From the NCBI GenBank assembly GCA_020832105.1, contig JAFIFH010000067.1, positions 1 through 64,000 of the forward strand: a DNA stretch of 64,000 bases, given 5' to 3'. Every line of letters begins with the position of its first letter. The stretch's first letter is position 1. The position numbers were made by a program, and so were the translations under genes. Shown piece after piece: positions 1-10,000 of the stretch. The notes under the pieces are model-generated. The model made no database searches and was not told where the DNA came from. It saw nothing but the letters and a program-made list of their open reading frames with translations. The stretch comes from Idiomarina sp. Lineage in GTDB: Bacteria > Pseudomonadota > Gammaproteobacteria > Enterobacterales > Alteromonadaceae.

Positions 1-36
1 TGTCCCCACATCCCGCTACCCCACCACCCGCCAGCT

Positions 37-76
37 CAACAAGGCATATGCCATGGCCCGCAAGAGCCAGGCATTT
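37..76. repeat. Dispersed repeat family B, copy 1
   Basis: The stretch holds CAACAAGGCATATGCC followed by ATGGCCCGC and, after a few variable bases, AGGCATTT. The same arrangement recurs at 10144-10183, where it is part of a compound repeat island. The core GGCATATGCC is palindromic. No gene is seen between the window edge and the phosphatase stop. The function is unknown. Confidence 0.6.
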
Positions 77-109
77 GCGCAATGTTTGAATGAGCAAGCA
101 TCGCTGAAT

Positions 110-130
110 GTCAGGCGTAGCCTGACCTAC
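110..130. repeat. Family A palindromic repeat, single hairpin half
   Basis: GTCAGGC-GTA-GCCTGAC followed by CTAC is a seven-base-pair hairpin with a three-base loop. Read on the minus strand its edge GTAG supplies the TAG stop codon (127-129) of the alkaline phosphatase gene. Confidence 0.8.
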
Positions 131-1497
131 CGGTTAATCCACTCGATGAACTGTTTGGCGATGTCGGTGTGGTCCTGGGTGCCGCGGAAATGCTCGGCCC
201 AAGGGCCAGCGGCGATAACTGGAACGTCTTCACCGGTGTGGCCGCCAGTGGTCCAGCCTGCGCGAGTATGGTAGTTGAGAATATCCAGAAGCACCTCATT
301 AATAGCTTCGCGATGGCGGTCGCCTTCGTATTCGGCTACGTTAGCGATGGCCTCTTGTTGCTCGGTGCTCAACGGGTAGGGCAGATGAGTTTCAATGTAC
401 TCCTCCCAATCAATCCACGGCATGTCTTGCAAATCCGTAGCCATAGCACGCAATGAACGGCCCTGACGACGCACTTCTGCAGCACGGAACTGATAATGGC
501 CGTCGGCACCCAGGGTCAGGCCACCGGTGGAATGGTCAGCGGTTACGACCAAAGCGGTGTCGCCGCGCTCCTCCACGTAAGGGATCAGGAAGTCCAGCAA
601 CTGCTCAAGCTCGGCCATTTCATGCATCGCGCAACCAATGTCGTTACCATGACCACACCAGTCAATCATCGAAGCTTCAATCATAATAACAAACGGGCGA
701 TCAGCGCTTTCAAGCAAACGCAGGCTCTGTTCGGTCATTTCTTTTAGGCGAGGCTGGTCATCAATTACGTATGGCATATTCACATCCGCCAACATCCCCA
801 CCAGCGGAAGTGACTGTGCTGATGCTAATCCCTGCAGGCTCTCCACCACTTGTACGCCGTTATTGCGAAAATGTTCAAGGTGGTCAACGGCTACATTGTC
901 ATCATCACCATCACGCACAAAGTAGTCACGGCCGCCGCCAACTAACAGGTCAAATTTCCAGTTCCCGTCATCGTCCTGAGTGGCAAACTGGTCAGCGATT
1001 TCATTTTGCTGACGTCGATTCTCGACTTTGGCAAAGAATGCCGCCGGGGTGGCGTGGGTAATTTGCACCGTCGCCAATGCCGCGGTGAGCATGCCCCGTT
1101 CGTTGGCGTATTCCATCATGCTTTTCAGCGGCTGACCGTCAACGTCAAGACCAATAGAGCCATTGTATGTTTTGTAGCCAGTCGCTAACGTAGTGGCGCT
1201 TGAGGCTGAATCTGTTACCAGGGTGTCGTCGGCTGGATAGGTTGATGCTGCACCCACCAGGTAGCGGTCAAAAGTGGTGTATTCGATATCCGCACGGTTG
1301 GTCATGCCACGACCATCTTTAAAATAGCGGTAGGCACTTAAGTAAGGAAAGCCCATACCATCACCAATGACCATGATCAGGTTGCGCGGCGCTTCCTGCT
1401 CTGCTGCGTCGGACGCAGTGACGCTAAAACTGGCACTGGCAAGTGCCAACACGACACTGGTTCGGAGTAGAGTTGAGCTAACAAGTTTTTTAAACAT
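127..1497 (-). CDS. phoA: Alkaline phosphatase (PhoA family), secreted
   Basis: This is a zinc/magnesium phosphomonoesterase that releases phosphate from organic esters in the periplasm. From the chosen start it has 456 residues, close to the family's usual length. The N-terminus has a lysine pair and a hydrophobic stretch ending near TASDA, a signal peptide. The metal-binding GDGMG lies near residue 46, the nucleophile motif TDSASS puts the serine near 97, and the late metal ligands are TADHSTGG and GGHTGEDVPV. An upstream in-frame ATG (1516-1518) has no ribosome site, whereas the ATG at 1495-1497 has AGGA six bases ahead, so I use the latter. The stop codon lies inside a family A repeat. 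The gene stands alone; no Pho box was identified. Confidence 0.88.
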   Translation of the reverse strand: MFKKLVSSTLLRTSVVLALASASFSVTASDAAEQEAPRNLIMVIGDGMGFPYLSAYRYFKDGRGMTNRADIEYTTFDRYLVGAASTYPADDTLVTDSASSATTLATGYKTYNGSIGLDVDGQPLKSMMEYANERGMLTAALATVQITHATPAAFFAKVENRRQQNEIADQFATQDDDGNWKFDLLVGGGRDYFVRDGDDDNVAVDHLEHFRNNGVQVVESLQGLASAQSLPLVGMLADVNMPYVIDDQPRLKEMTEQSLRLLESADRPFVIMIEASMIDWCGHGNDIGCAMHEMAELEQLLDFLIPYVEERGDTALVVTADHSTGGLTLGADGHYQFRAAEVRRQGRSLRAMATDLQDMPWIDWEEYIETHLPYPLSTEQQEAIANVAEYEGDRHREAINEVLLDILNYHTRAGWTTGGHTGEDVPVIAAGPWAEHFRGTQDHTDIAKQFIEWINR

Positions 1498-1570
1498 TTT
1501 CATTCCTGTAATAGTCATCGACAGCTAGCAGCAGTCATTGAATCAAATGAGACAAAGGTCAGAGAGCGGT

Positions 1571-2173
1571 TTACCGTCTGCGGTTGCGCTCTTTGTTGGC
1601 TATCTTAGCAGCCGAATTTTTCCGTATCATGACATAGGTACAACCTGCGCCTCCATGTTCCGGACGAGCCGAGTGAACGGCGAGCACGGGTTGCAGTTCG
1701 GGCAGCCACTGGCGACACAAATTCTTCAACAAACCCGGTCGCGGTTTACTTTGTTTACCAAGACCGTGAATGATCAGCGCATTGCGCACGCCGTTCTCAA
1801 AACACTCATATACAAATTTCGCCACAGCATGGCGAGCCTGGGGTGCGGTGAGCTGATGGAGATTGAGGCTGGCACCTGGTGTATATTGGCCACGCTTTAA
1901 ACTACGAAACACGCCATCCTGAACGCCATCGCGACGCCAACTGATTGGGTCTGATGGCTCTATCCAGTCGTGGACAAATTCACTGAGGTCGTCTGCCGGG
2001 CTCGCCTGCTGTTCTGCAGCCGCCGCTCGCTGGCGTTCTCTTTGCGCTAACGTGGGCGCAAAAGTCTGCCGGATATTGGCCACCTTCTCGCCTTTCAGGG
2101 GGATTACATCATCCCCTAGCAGTTCATCAAAGGCTTCCTCTACATTGGGTTCGGGATTAGCATTATCGCGCAT
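1571..2173 (-). CDS. Smr-domain protein, SmrA (YdaL)-like
   Basis: A protein of 200 residues. An acidic and charged N-terminal half (with DVIPLKGEKV, typical of the SmrA group) is followed by a C-terminal Smr domain. Seen in the domain: LNLHQLT where MutS2-type Smr domains have LDLHG, then IIHGLGK, then GGAGCTYV. Smr domains are nucleases or nucleic-acid-binding modules; the aspartate of LDLH is replaced by asparagine, as I recall for E. coli SmrA as well, so catalytic activity is uncertain. The C-terminus is lysine/arginine rich. The start is set by GGAGG five bases before the ATG at 2171-2173; a longer frame to 2233 lacks such a site. Confidence 0.78.
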   Translation of the reverse strand: MRDNANPEPNVEEAFDELLGDDVIPLKGEKVANIRQTFAPTLAQRERQRAAAAEQQASPADDLSEFVHDWIEPSDPISWRRDGVQDGVFRSLKRGQYTPGASLNLHQLTAPQARHAVAKFVYECFENGVRNALIIHGLGKQSKPRPGLLKNLCRQWLPELQPVLAVHSARPEHGGAGCTYVMIRKNSAAKIANKERNRRR

Positions 2174-2333
2174 TACAACCTCCGCGTTTGCAAACTGCTG
2201 CGCTGGGTTGACACAGCATGAGCATAGTAACAAAAGTTAATGTGGCTTTTCAGCTCTGTGCTTTAGTTTACGTGAAAAAGCGGGGGGCGGCTCAATCCGC
2301 GCGGTGAAAGACCAGGTTAGTGTCGTGGGGAGA

Positions 2334-2359
2334 ATAAAAAAGCCGCTGCAAGCAGCGGC
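2334..2359 (-). terminator. Rho-independent terminator of the porin gene
   Basis: On the minus strand GCCGCTGC-TT-GCAGCGGC forms an eight-base-pair GC-rich stem followed by a run of T. It lies about 70 bases past the porin stop. Confidence 0.85.
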
Positions 2360-2427
2360 AAACCAAACAAGTGTAGACAAGCTTGATGGGATGGAACGGC
2401 AGCAAGGTGCTGCCGCAAAAAACCTAA

Positions 2428-3648
2428 CTAAAAATTATAGATGGCGGAAAACTGCAGGCGGTCCATATTGCCGTCTGCGCCACTTATCAGCTCACGGTTT
2501 GCGCGGCTCAGTTCGCCACCAATCACCAGGCGCTCATTGACCTGATACATCATATTGACTGCCATCCGTTGGGTGCTGTCATTGGCAAAAATACCGGTGA
2601 ATTCTTCGGCATTGCCAATATCAGCGCGGGAGAAAATCAGGTTGGTGCGCCATTGGTCACTCCACACATGGCGGTACGCAAATGAATAGCCAGTGACGTC
2701 GAGGGCATCTAAATTAAAATCGTCGGTAATGACTGCACCATTGCTGACGTTGATACCCACGTAACGACCAAGGCCGCTGCCGTGCACTACGCTGGCGCGA
2801 ATATCATGGGGGCCGATATCCCATTTCATCGCCAGGCTTGCACCAAAGGCGTTTTCGGTATCACTCACCGTGCCGTCTACGCCATTAATAATGGTGTTAT
2901 AATTTTGCAGCTCAAGACGACGGTAAATACCAGCAATGCTGAAGTAAACATTGTCGACCTGTGTTCCCCAGCGCGCGGTTAGATCTGGCATCGCGGTATC
3001 ACCAGTGGTGATTCGGCTGGTGTCACCCAGATATGGAGTGACCGTGGTTTCCGGCGCCTCTACGGATACCGACAGCCCGTTGTCAAAGGTATAGCGAACC
3101 TGTGGTTGGCGAGTAAATACGATACCGTCTGCGACCCCGACAAAATCAGGCGCTTCGGGGATAATTGCGGTTTCCTGGAAGTTACTCCAGAATTGACCCA
3201 CGCGCCAGTTGCGATAATCAATGAAGGCATGGCGAACGCGAGGTGAATAAGAATTGGTAACCCGTTTATCGCCGCCAGGGGTGCCAAGGAAGTCAAACTC
3301 AAAGTACCCGGAGATGGTCTCTCCGTTGTCCAGCGTATGGCTGGTGCCGAAGTAAAAACGTGACTCCCGGGCATGGAAGTCGGTGACTGTATTGGAGGTG
3401 TCAGCCCCTACCGGCGTCAGGCCAGGAATGTAGAAATCGCGGCCAATGCTACCACTTTCAATGGTGCCGCTGTCGAAGCGACTTACCATAGCATCAAGCT
3501 TAATGTAGCCGCCGAAGCGAAAGTCCGTATCGCCAACACGAAACTCGGTATTTGCATTCGCGCTTGCGGCCATACCAAGCGCCGCTACACTGAATAAAGC
3601 GCCGGTCACTGCGTAAGAGATACGACTTTTCTGAATAGATTTCATCAT
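2428..3648 (-). CDS. DcaP-like trimeric outer-membrane porin
   Basis: A beta-barrel protein of 406 residues with a clear signal peptide (positively charged start, hydrophobic core, cleavage likely after ASANA near residue 33). The early mature part has FRFGGYIKLDAM and later RDFYIPG and ARESRFYFG, which match what I know of DcaP-type porins that pass dicarboxylates and other small anions. The chain ends in an aromatic residue (AIYNF), as expected for recognition by the Bam machinery. The start is the first of two consecutive ATG codons, with AAGG eight bases upstream; an upstream in-frame extension to 3714 would precede the signal peptide and is rejected. It is transcribed divergently from acs, and a role in carboxylate uptake would suit that neighbourhood (inference). 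Confidence 0.82.
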   Translation of the reverse strand: MMKSIQKSRISYAVTGALFSVAALGMAASANANTEFRVGDTDFRFGGYIKLDAMVSRFDSGTIESGSIGRDFYIPGLTPVGADTSNTVTDFHARESRFYFGTSHTLDNGETISGYFEFDFLGTPGGDKRVTNSYSPRVRHAFIDYRNWRVGQFWSNFQETAIIPEAPDFVGVADGIVFTRQPQVRYTFDNGLSVSVEAPETTVTPYLGDTSRITTGDTAMPDLTARWGTQVDNVYFSIAGIYRRLELQNYNTIINGVDGTVSDTENAFGASLAMKWDIGPHDIRASVVHGSGLGRYVGINVSNGAVITDDFNLDALDVTGYSFAYRHVWSDQWRTNLIFSRADIGNAEEFTGIFANDSTQRMAVNMMYQVNERLVIGGELSRANRELISGADGNMDRLQFSAIYNF

Positions 3649-3793
3649 GTTTCTGACCTTATCGGGTTTCAAAACGGAACCTATATACTCGGTTAAAGCC
3701 TTACTGTGAATCAATCTAGACTATGGTCTAATAGGTTTTGCACCCCCGAAGCGAGTACAAATAGACCCACATTTAAATGACGGAGGAGTTGTC

Positions 3794-5737
3794 ATGGCTC
3801 AAGCTCAATATCCAATGCCTGCTGCACTGAAAGATGAAGCACGCCTGGACGCTGCCAAATATCAGGAGATGTATGATCAATCGATCAACGATCCACAAAG
3901 GTTCTGGGCAGAACACGGCAAGCGTATTACCTGGTTCACCCCATACACCGAGGTGAAAAACACCCGTTTCAGTAAAAGCGATGTGCAAATTGAGTGGTTC
4001 CGTGATGGTACCCTAAATGCCTGCTACAACTGTGTCGACCGACACTTAGCTGAGCGCGCCGACAAAACCGCGATCGTGTGGGAAGGGGATGACGTCGATG
4101 AGCAGAAACACATCAGCTACCGTGAACTGCATGAACAGGTCGCGCGTTTTGCCAATGGCCTGAAAAAGCTTGGTGTCGAAAAGGGAGACCGCGTCGCTAT
4201 TTATATGCCGATGGTGCCGGAAGCTGCTTATGCGATGCTGGCGTGTGCTCGGCTTGGTGCGGTGCATTCAGTTATTTTTGCTGGCTTTTCGCCGCATGCG
4301 ATTGCTGATCGAGTGAACGACTGTGGCGCAAAAGTGATTATTACCGCCAATGAAGGCCGTCGCGGTGGTAAAGGTGTCGCCCTGAAAACCAACGTCGACA
4401 AAGCAGTGGCAAATAATGCCTGCCCGTCAGTGAGCAATGTAGTGGTATTTCAGCACACCGAAACCAAAGGGGACTGGAATGATGACCTTGACGTGTGGTG
4501 GCACGAACTGATTGGCGATTGCGACAGTGATTGCCCAGCAGAGGTCATGAACGCTGAAGATCCGCTGTTTATTTTGTATACGTCAGGCTCAACAGGCCAG
4601 CCAAAAGGGGTGCAACATACCACCGGCGGTTACATGGTGTATGCCTCGATGACCCATGAATACGTATTTGACCTGCGCGAAGATGATGTGTACTGGTGCG
4701 CGGCGGACGTAGGTTGGATTACTGGGCACAGCTATATCGTTTATGGTCCGCTGGCCAATGGCGCAACCACACTGATGTTTGAAGGCGTGCCGACTTACCC
4801 TGATGAAACCCGAATTGCTAAAATCGTCGACAAGCACCAGGTCAATATTCTGTATACCGCGCCAACCGCCATCCGTGCGCTAATGGCCAAAGGCGATGCC
4901 GCAGCCCGAGGCTCGAGCCGTGAAAGTTTGCGGATTCTAGGCTCGGTCGGTGAGCCGATTAATCCGGAAGCCTGGGACTGGTACTTTAACAAGATTGGTA
5001 ACGGAAAGTGTCCGATTATGGACACCTTCTGGCAAACCGAAACCGGTGGCATCATGATTACGCCATTGCCGGCGGTGAAAGACATGAAGCCAGGTTCAGC
5101 GATGACGCCATTCTTCGGCGTGAAACCTGCGTTGGTAGACAACGAAGGCAATGTTCTTGAGGGCGTTGCTGAAGGAAACCTGGTCATAGCAGATTCATGG
5201 CCAGGCCAGTCGCGTACGCTTTGGGGCGATCACGAACGCTTTATCCAGACTTACTTCAGTATGTACGACGGCTACTACTTTACTGGGGATGGTGCAAAAG
5301 TCGATGCTGATGGTGACTACACCATTACCGGCCGGGTGGATGACGTGCTCAATGTGTCGGGTCACCGTTTAGGTACCGCTGAGATCGAGAGTGCCCTGGT
5401 GGCCCATGAAGCGGTAGCCGAAGCTGCGGTGGTGGGCTTCCCCCATGACATCAAAGGACAGGGTATTTACGTGTATGTTACTGTGGTGGAAGGCACAGAA
5501 CCGACCGACGAACTACGCAAAGAACTGATTAAGTGGGTACGCACGGACTTAAGTCCCATTGCAACGCCGGATCATATTCAGTTTGCACCTGGCTTGCCGA
5601 AAACTCGCTCAGGCAAAATCATGCGTCGGATCTTACGTAAAATCGCTGCCAACGAGTTCGAGAGCTTAGGGGATACCTCTACGCTTGCGGATCCAAGTGT
5701 GGTAGATTCTTTAATCGAGAATCGGTTAAATAAGTAA
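3794..5737 (+). CDS. acs: Acetyl-coenzyme A synthetase
   Basis: It converts acetate, ATP and CoA to acetyl-CoA through acetyl-AMP. The 647 residues equal the usual Acs length. The P-loop-like [11 protein letters not shown] begins near residue 262, the signature WQTETGG follows, and [11 protein letters not shown] carries the catalytic lysine at 608, the lysine that is regulated by acetylation in other bacteria. A strong GGAGGAG site precedes the ATG. The gene heads a cluster with crbR/crbS and an acetate-type symporter, the set known as the acetate switch. The 145-base divergent spacer to the porin gene must hold its promoter; no clear sigma-70 or sigma-54 core was picked out. Confidence 0.97.
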   Translation: MAQAQYPMPAALKDEARLDAAKYQEMYDQSINDPQRFWAEHGKRITWFTPYTEVKNTRFSKSDVQIEWFRDGTLNACYNCVDRHLAERADKTAIVWEGDDVDEQKHISYRELHEQVARFANGLKKLGVEKGDRVAIYMPMVPEAAYAMLACARLGAVHSVIFAGFSPHAIADRVNDCGAKVIITANEGRRGGKGVALKTNVDKAVANNACPSVSNVVVFQHTETKGDWNDDLDVWWHELIGDCDSDCPAEVMNAEDPLFILYTSGSTGQPKGVQHTTGGYMVYASMTHEYVFDLREDDVYWCAADVGWITGHSYIVYGPLANGATTLMFEGVPTYPDETRIAKIVDKHQVNILYTAPTAIRALMAKGDAAARGSSRESLRILGSVGEPINPEAWDWYFNKIGNGKCPIMDTFWQTETGGIMITPLPAVKDMKPGSAMTPFFGVKPALVDNEGNVLEGVAEGNLVIADSWPGQSRTLWGDHERFIQTYFSMYDGYYFTGDGAKVDADGDYTITGRVDDVLNVSGHRLGTAEIESALVAHEAVAEAAVVGFPHDIKGQGIYVYVTVVEGTEPTDELRKELIKWVRTDLSPIATPDHIQFAPGLPKTRSGKIMRRILRKIAANEFESLGDTSTLADPSVVDSLIENRLNK

Positions 5738-5776
5738 GGCCGTCAGTGGTTTGGGCGGCGCATGGATAGAGGCGTT

Positions 5777-6427
5777 ATGACCAGACTACTAATCGCGGAC
5801 GACCATCCCTTATTTCGCGAGGCGCTGCAAGGCGCCCTCGCGAATCACCTTCAAGATCTGCATATTGTGGAAGCAGAAAGCCTCGAGTCGACCCTTGAGG
5901 TGCTCAACCGCGACGATGATATCGATTTACTGTTACTCGACCTACATATGCCGGGTAGCGGCGACCTCTATGGTTTAATTCGCATCCGCGAAGACTTTCC
6001 GTTACTGCCCGTGGCGATTATTTCAGGAACTGAAGACCCTGCGGTGATCGGCCGCTGTATTGGCTTTGGGGCGCTTGGCTTTATTCCAAAATCAATGCCG
6101 TCACTACAAATTGCAGAAGCGATTAGCGTGATTCTGGAAGGTGATGAATGGGTGCCCGAAGGATTACGAGCGCAGCTCCAAAGCCTGCCCCAGGCCGATA
6201 TTGAACTGGCTGATAAAATTGCGACCCTGACCCCGCAACAATACCGGGTGTTGTTTCACGTGCATGAAGGGCTGCTCAACAAACAAATTGCCTATCAGCT
6301 TGGTATCACTGAAGCCACGGTAAAAGCACATATGACGGCGATTTTCCGCAAACTTGACGTGTACAGTCGCACCCAGGCAGTGCTGCTTGCAGAACGCCTC
6401 CAGCTCGCTCCCCCAGAAGATGGTTAA
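5777..6427 (+). CDS. crbR: LuxR-family response regulator CrbR
   Basis: A response regulator of 216 residues. The receiver domain (about 1-120) shows the acidic pair in IADDHP, the phospho-acceptor D55 in LLLDLHMPG and a conserved lysine in FIPKSMP. The C-terminal LuxR-type helix-turn-helix (about 150-212) has LTPQQYRVL and ITEATVKAHMTAIFRKL. In Vibrio and Pseudomonas CrbR activates acs; its position between acs and the crbS kinase supports that identity. The frame opens at an ATG at 5762, but the ATG at 5777 has AGAGG just upstream and gives the usual MTRLLIADDHP start. It lies 39 bases after acs. Confidence 0.88.
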   Translation: MTRLLIADDHPLFREALQGALANHLQDLHIVEAESLESTLEVLNRDDDIDLLLLDLHMPGSGDLYGLIRIREDFPLLPVAIISGTEDPAVIGRCIGFGALGFIPKSMPSLQIAEAISVILEGDEWVPEGLRAQLQSLPQADIELADKIATLTPQQYRVLFHVHEGLLNKQIAYQLGITEATVKAHMTAIFRKLDVYSRTQAVLLAERLQLAPPEDG

Positions 6428-6434
6428 TCACGTT

Positions 6435-6493
6435 GTAGGGCAGGCTTTGCCTGCCGCCAAGCGATGGTTAACGGCAGGCGGAGCCTGCCCTAC
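6435..6493. repeat. Family A repeat, GGCAGGC variant, full two-hairpin unit
   Basis: The unit reads GTAGGGCAGGC-TTT-GCCTGCC, a spacer with ATGGTTAACG, then GGCAGGC-GGA-GCCTGCCCTAC. All four stem arms carry the same T-to-G or A-to-C change relative to the common GTCAGGC/GCCTGAC form, so pairing is kept. The repeat ends three bases before the crbS start codon. Confidence 0.9.
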
Positions 6494-6496
6494 ATC

Positions 6497-9400
6497 ATGA
6501 CCAGCTGGATTTTAATCACCACCGGCCTGGCTTACATCGCATTGCTATTTGCCATTGCGGTGTGGGGCGACCGACGCAAATCCCGCGGTTATCGCTGGAG
6601 CCTGCACCCCAGCGTATATGCACTGTCACTGGCCATCTACTGTACCTCCTGGACTTACTACGGCGCGATTGAAAATGCGGCGCAGTCCGGCTGGAGCTTT
6701 CTCCCAACCCTGTTAGGACCGATGCTGTTGTATATATTCGGCCTGCCCATTGTGCGCAAAATGGTGGCGGTGAGTAAACAGCAGAACATCACCTCCATTG
6801 CAGATTTTGTGGCCTCAAGATACGGCAAGCAGCATAAAATGGCGCTGGTAGTGACGATTATCGCTGCGCTGTCGATTATTCCCTACATCGCGCTGCAGTT
6901 AAAAGCGGTCGGCGTCAGTTTCACCGCAGTACTTGGCACCGAAGATGCCACTGCAATCTATTCGCTCAAAGAGCTGGCCGTGGCGCTGCTGATGGCCGCC
7001 TTTGCGATTATGTTTGGTACCCGCCACATCGATGTCACCCTGTACCGTAACGGCATGATGCTGGCCATTGCGTTTGAATCTGTGGTTAAGCTTTTGGCGC
7101 TGATTATCGCTGCCAGTGTCGCCTTTTTGCTATTTCGCGCCGACAGTGCGCTGAGTATCGGTGCGCAGCTGCAAAGCCTGCAGTTAGATGCTGGCTGGAC
7201 CTGGCAAGGGGCCTTGACGCCAGTCTTTATGATTCAACTCTTTATGGCAGCAGGTGCCATTTTGTGTTTGCCGCGTCAGTTTCATGTCACGGTCATTGAT
7301 AACGTTCACCTCAACCACCTCAACACCGCTCGCTGGTTGTTTCCAAGCTATCTGATGTTAACCTCGGTGGCCATTGCGGTGATTGCCATTGCCGGGGTCA
7401 CCTTGTTTCCAGCGTCTGTGGACGGTAGCACCTATTCGCTATTGTTGCCGCTCAACGCTGGCTACCAATTGGTCACAGTATTCGTCTATGTCGGAGGTAT
7501 TTCTGCGGCGACGGCGATGGTGGTGATAGCCACATTAACCCTAAGTACCATGGTCAGTAATGACGTGATCATGCCCTTGGTGCTCAAGCGTGACGTTACC
7601 CGCATGCCCCAGGCCCGGCGCTTTTATAAAAAGCTTTTATTAGTGCGCCGGCTGGCAATCACCAGCATTCTGATTATGGGCTGGCTGTGTTACCACCTGT
7701 GGCTTGAACAGCTCAACCTGGTCAGTATGGGCTTGCTGGCGTTTTCCGTGGTGTTGCAGCTTTTGCCTGCGGTGATTGGTGGGCTGTACTGGCGACGAGG
7801 CCATGCCCAGGGTGTGTATATGGGCCTGTGTGCAGGCTTTGCAATATTAGCGATGACCGTTGTATTGCCATTGATTGGTGGCAATCAGCGCACAGTGCCG
7901 GAAACCGAAGCCATTATTACCTATGGTGCGCTATTTAGCTTTCTCGGTAACGCTGTGACTTACATCGTATTTAGTTTATTGGCGGTGCCGAGCCTGATCG
8001 ATCGCATTCAGGCCATGGCGTACGTGCGCCCTCGCGATAGCCAGATGCCTGCAGAAACCAAGCGTCAGCACCAGGCCCGTGGCCGGGACCTGAAAATGTT
8101 GATGCAAACCTTTCTCGGCCGTGAACGCACCGACCACTTGGTCGAAGAATACGGTCACCGCTATGACCTGCAGTTAAATGCGGTGGCGGATGCACATTTT
8201 ATCGATTACACCGAGCGAGCTATCTCAGGTGTATTAGGGGCGGCCACCGCGCGCTCGCTGGTGAGCGCAGCGCTCGATGACCGTCAGCTCAATTTAGAAG
8301 AAGTCGTGCACTTTTTCGATGACACCACCCAGGCACTCCAGAACCAGCAGTCAATTATGTTTAGTTCATTGGAAAACCTGGCTCAGGGGATCTCCGTGGT
8401 GGATGCTGATTTGCGCCTGGTTGTGTGGAACAAACGCTACCTGGACTTGTTTGAGTACCCCGATGGGATGGTACAGCCGGGTCGGCCCATCGCTGACATG
8501 ATCCGCTATAACGCTGAGCGCGGTGAGTGTGGCCCTGGCGAGATTGACGACTTAGTAGAAAAACGCTTACGCCACATGCAGCAGGGGTCCCCGCATCGAT
8601 TTATTCGTCGGCGCAGTGACGGGCGGGTGATTGAGATGGTGGGCAAGCCGCTGCCCAATGGCGGCTTTGTCACCAGTTTTACCGATGTCACCGAGCATAT
8701 TGAGACCCAGCAGGCACTGAAAGACGCGAATATTGACTTGGAGGCGCGGATTGAAAGTCGTGCCCGCCAGGTGCGCGAAGTCAACCGAGAACTCACCGAG
8801 GAAATCGAACGTCGCCGCGAAACCGAAGACGAACTAAAAGCGGCCAAAGCGGAAGCTGAAGCAGCCAACGCAAGCAAAACGCGTTTCCTGGCCCTTGCCA
8901 GCCACGATATTCTGCAACCGCTTAACGCCGCGCGTTTATATATTGAAGCGATTGATCACAACCAGCTGGACCCAAAAAATCATCAGCTACTGGGTAAAGT
9001 AGATAACGCGCTGGATTCAACAGAAAACCTGCTGTCGACTTTGCTGGCGATCGCAAAAATGGAGCAGGGTGCGCTACAACCCAAGCTTAAGCATGTAGAT
9101 TTGAACACCATTTTGCAGCCTTTGGTGCACGAATATGCGGTACTGGCAGAGCAGCGTAATTTAGAGTTTCGTGCGTATTGCCGCTCGCAAGTGGTGGTGC
9201 ATACCGACCCAACTTACCTGCGTCGGATCGTGCAAAACTTTTTATCCAATGCGATTAAATATACCGAGCGTGGGCGGGTGGTACTCGGGGTTCGTTTGCG
9301 TGGGCGGCTGGTGGAAATCAGCGTGTGGGACACTGGGCCTGGTATTCCGCAGCAGCAACATGAACGGATTTTTGAAGCCTTTATTCGCTATCATAAAGGC

Positions 9401-9958
9401 TCCACCAGTGGCGTTGGCCTGGGGCTGTCGGTGGCTCAGCGCATGGCGACTCAGCTCAATAGCCCGATCACCATCCGTTCTGAGCTGGGTAAAGGCAGTT
9501 GTTTTGCGGTGCGTATTCCGATGGGGGAGGCGGTTCATGTGGTGCGCCATAAGCCACAAGGTGTGAGCCGCATTCAAACCGAAAAAATGCATTTTTTGTG
9601 TGTCGACGATGACCCGGAAAATCTGAATGCGCTTAAAGCCTTGCTTGAGAAGTGGGGTTCGCATTGCACGCTGTTTACCCGTGCCGACGAAGCGTTGGCG
9701 TACGCACGCAACCACCCCAAACCTGATGGTGTACTGCTCGATTATCAGCTCGGTTATGGTTATGACGGCCTGATGCTTGCCGCACAGTTGCAGGATATTT
9801 GGGGTAAACCTTTGCAAGGTGCGCTGGTCACCGCCATGCGCGAACCTGAAATCAAGAAACAAGCGAAAAAGCTTGGCTTGCAGTTTGTTGCCAAGCCCGT
9901 TAAACCCGCCCAGCTCAAAGCCTTGCTGCAACACGTACAGCGCGCCAACCGGCGTTAA
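6497..9958 (+). CDS. crbS: Hybrid sensor kinase CrbS with N-terminal sodium/solute symporter domain
   Basis: About 1153 residues. The first 500 or so form a sodium:solute-symporter-like membrane domain with roughly 13 hydrophobic segments. A PAS domain follows (VVDADLRLVVWNKRY), then a charged coiled coil, a HisKA box with SHDILQPLNA (histidine about 803), an ATPase domain (NFLSNAIKYT, DTGPGIP, GVGLGLSV) and a C-terminal receiver with phospho-acceptor about D1082 in VLLDYQLG. In the established CrbS/CrbR system such a protein senses acetate or its transport and activates acs through CrbR. The frame extends back to 6464, but that part is repeat sequence, and MTSWILITTGLAYIAL at 6497 is the natural start. 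There is no ribosome site: a family A repeat ends three bases before the ATG. Confidence 0.92.
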   Translation: MTSWILITTGLAYIALLFAIAVWGDRRKSRGYRWSLHPSVYALSLAIYCTSWTYYGAIENAAQSGWSFLPTLLGPMLLYIFGLPIVRKMVAVSKQQNITSIADFVASRYGKQHKMALVVTIIAALSIIPYIALQLKAVGVSFTAVLGTEDATAIYSLKELAVALLMAAFAIMFGTRHIDVTLYRNGMMLAIAFESVVKLLALIIAASVAFLLFRADSALSIGAQLQSLQLDAGWTWQGALTPVFMIQLFMAAGAILCLPRQFHVTVIDNVHLNHLNTARWLFPSYLMLTSVAIAVIAIAGVTLFPASVDGSTYSLLLPLNAGYQLVTVFVYVGGISAATAMVVIATLTLSTMVSNDVIMPLVLKRDVTRMPQARRFYKKLLLVRRLAITSILIMGWLCYHLWLEQLNLVSMGLLAFSVVLQLLPAVIGGLYWRRGHAQGVYMGLCAGFAILAMTVVLPLIGGNQRTVPETEAIITYGALFSFLGNAVTYIVFSLLAVPSLIDRIQAMAYVRPRDSQMPAETKRQHQARGRDLKMLMQTFLGRERTDHLVEEYGHRYDLQLNAVADAHFIDYTERAISGVLGAATARSLVSAALDDRQLNLEEVVHFFDDTTQALQNQQSIMFSSLENLAQGISVVDADLRLVVWNKRYLDLFEYPDGMVQPGRPIADMIRYNAERGECGPGEIDDLVEKRLRHMQQGSPHRFIRRRSDGRVIEMVGKPLPNGGFVTSFTDVTEHIETQQALKDANIDLEARIESRARQVREVNRELTEEIERRRETEDELKAAKAEAEAANASKTRFLALASHDILQPLNAARLYIEAIDHNQLDPKNHQLLGKVDNALDSTENLLSTLLAIAKMEQGALQPKLKHVDLNTILQPLVHEYAVLAEQRNLEFRAYCRSQVVVHTDPTYLRRIVQNFLSNAIKYTERGRVVLGVRLRGRLVEISVWDTGPGIPQQQHERIFEAFIRYHKGSTSGVGLGLSVAQRMATQLNSPITIRSELGKGSCFAVRIPMGEAVHVVRHKPQGVSRIQTEKMHFLCVDDDPENLNALKALLEKWGSHCTLFTRADEALAYARNHPKPDGVLLDYQLGYGYDGLMLAAQLQDIWGKPLQGALVTAMREPEIKKQAKKLGLQFVAKPVKPAQLKALLQHVQRANRR

Positions 9959-10000
9959 CCCATCGCTCCCGCCATCTTTATGTGGTTATTGCGTTATGTC

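Noticed and set aside
53..274. Open frame across the phosphatase 3' end on the plus strand
   Set aside because: It starts in a repeat and runs antisense through a well-supported gene.
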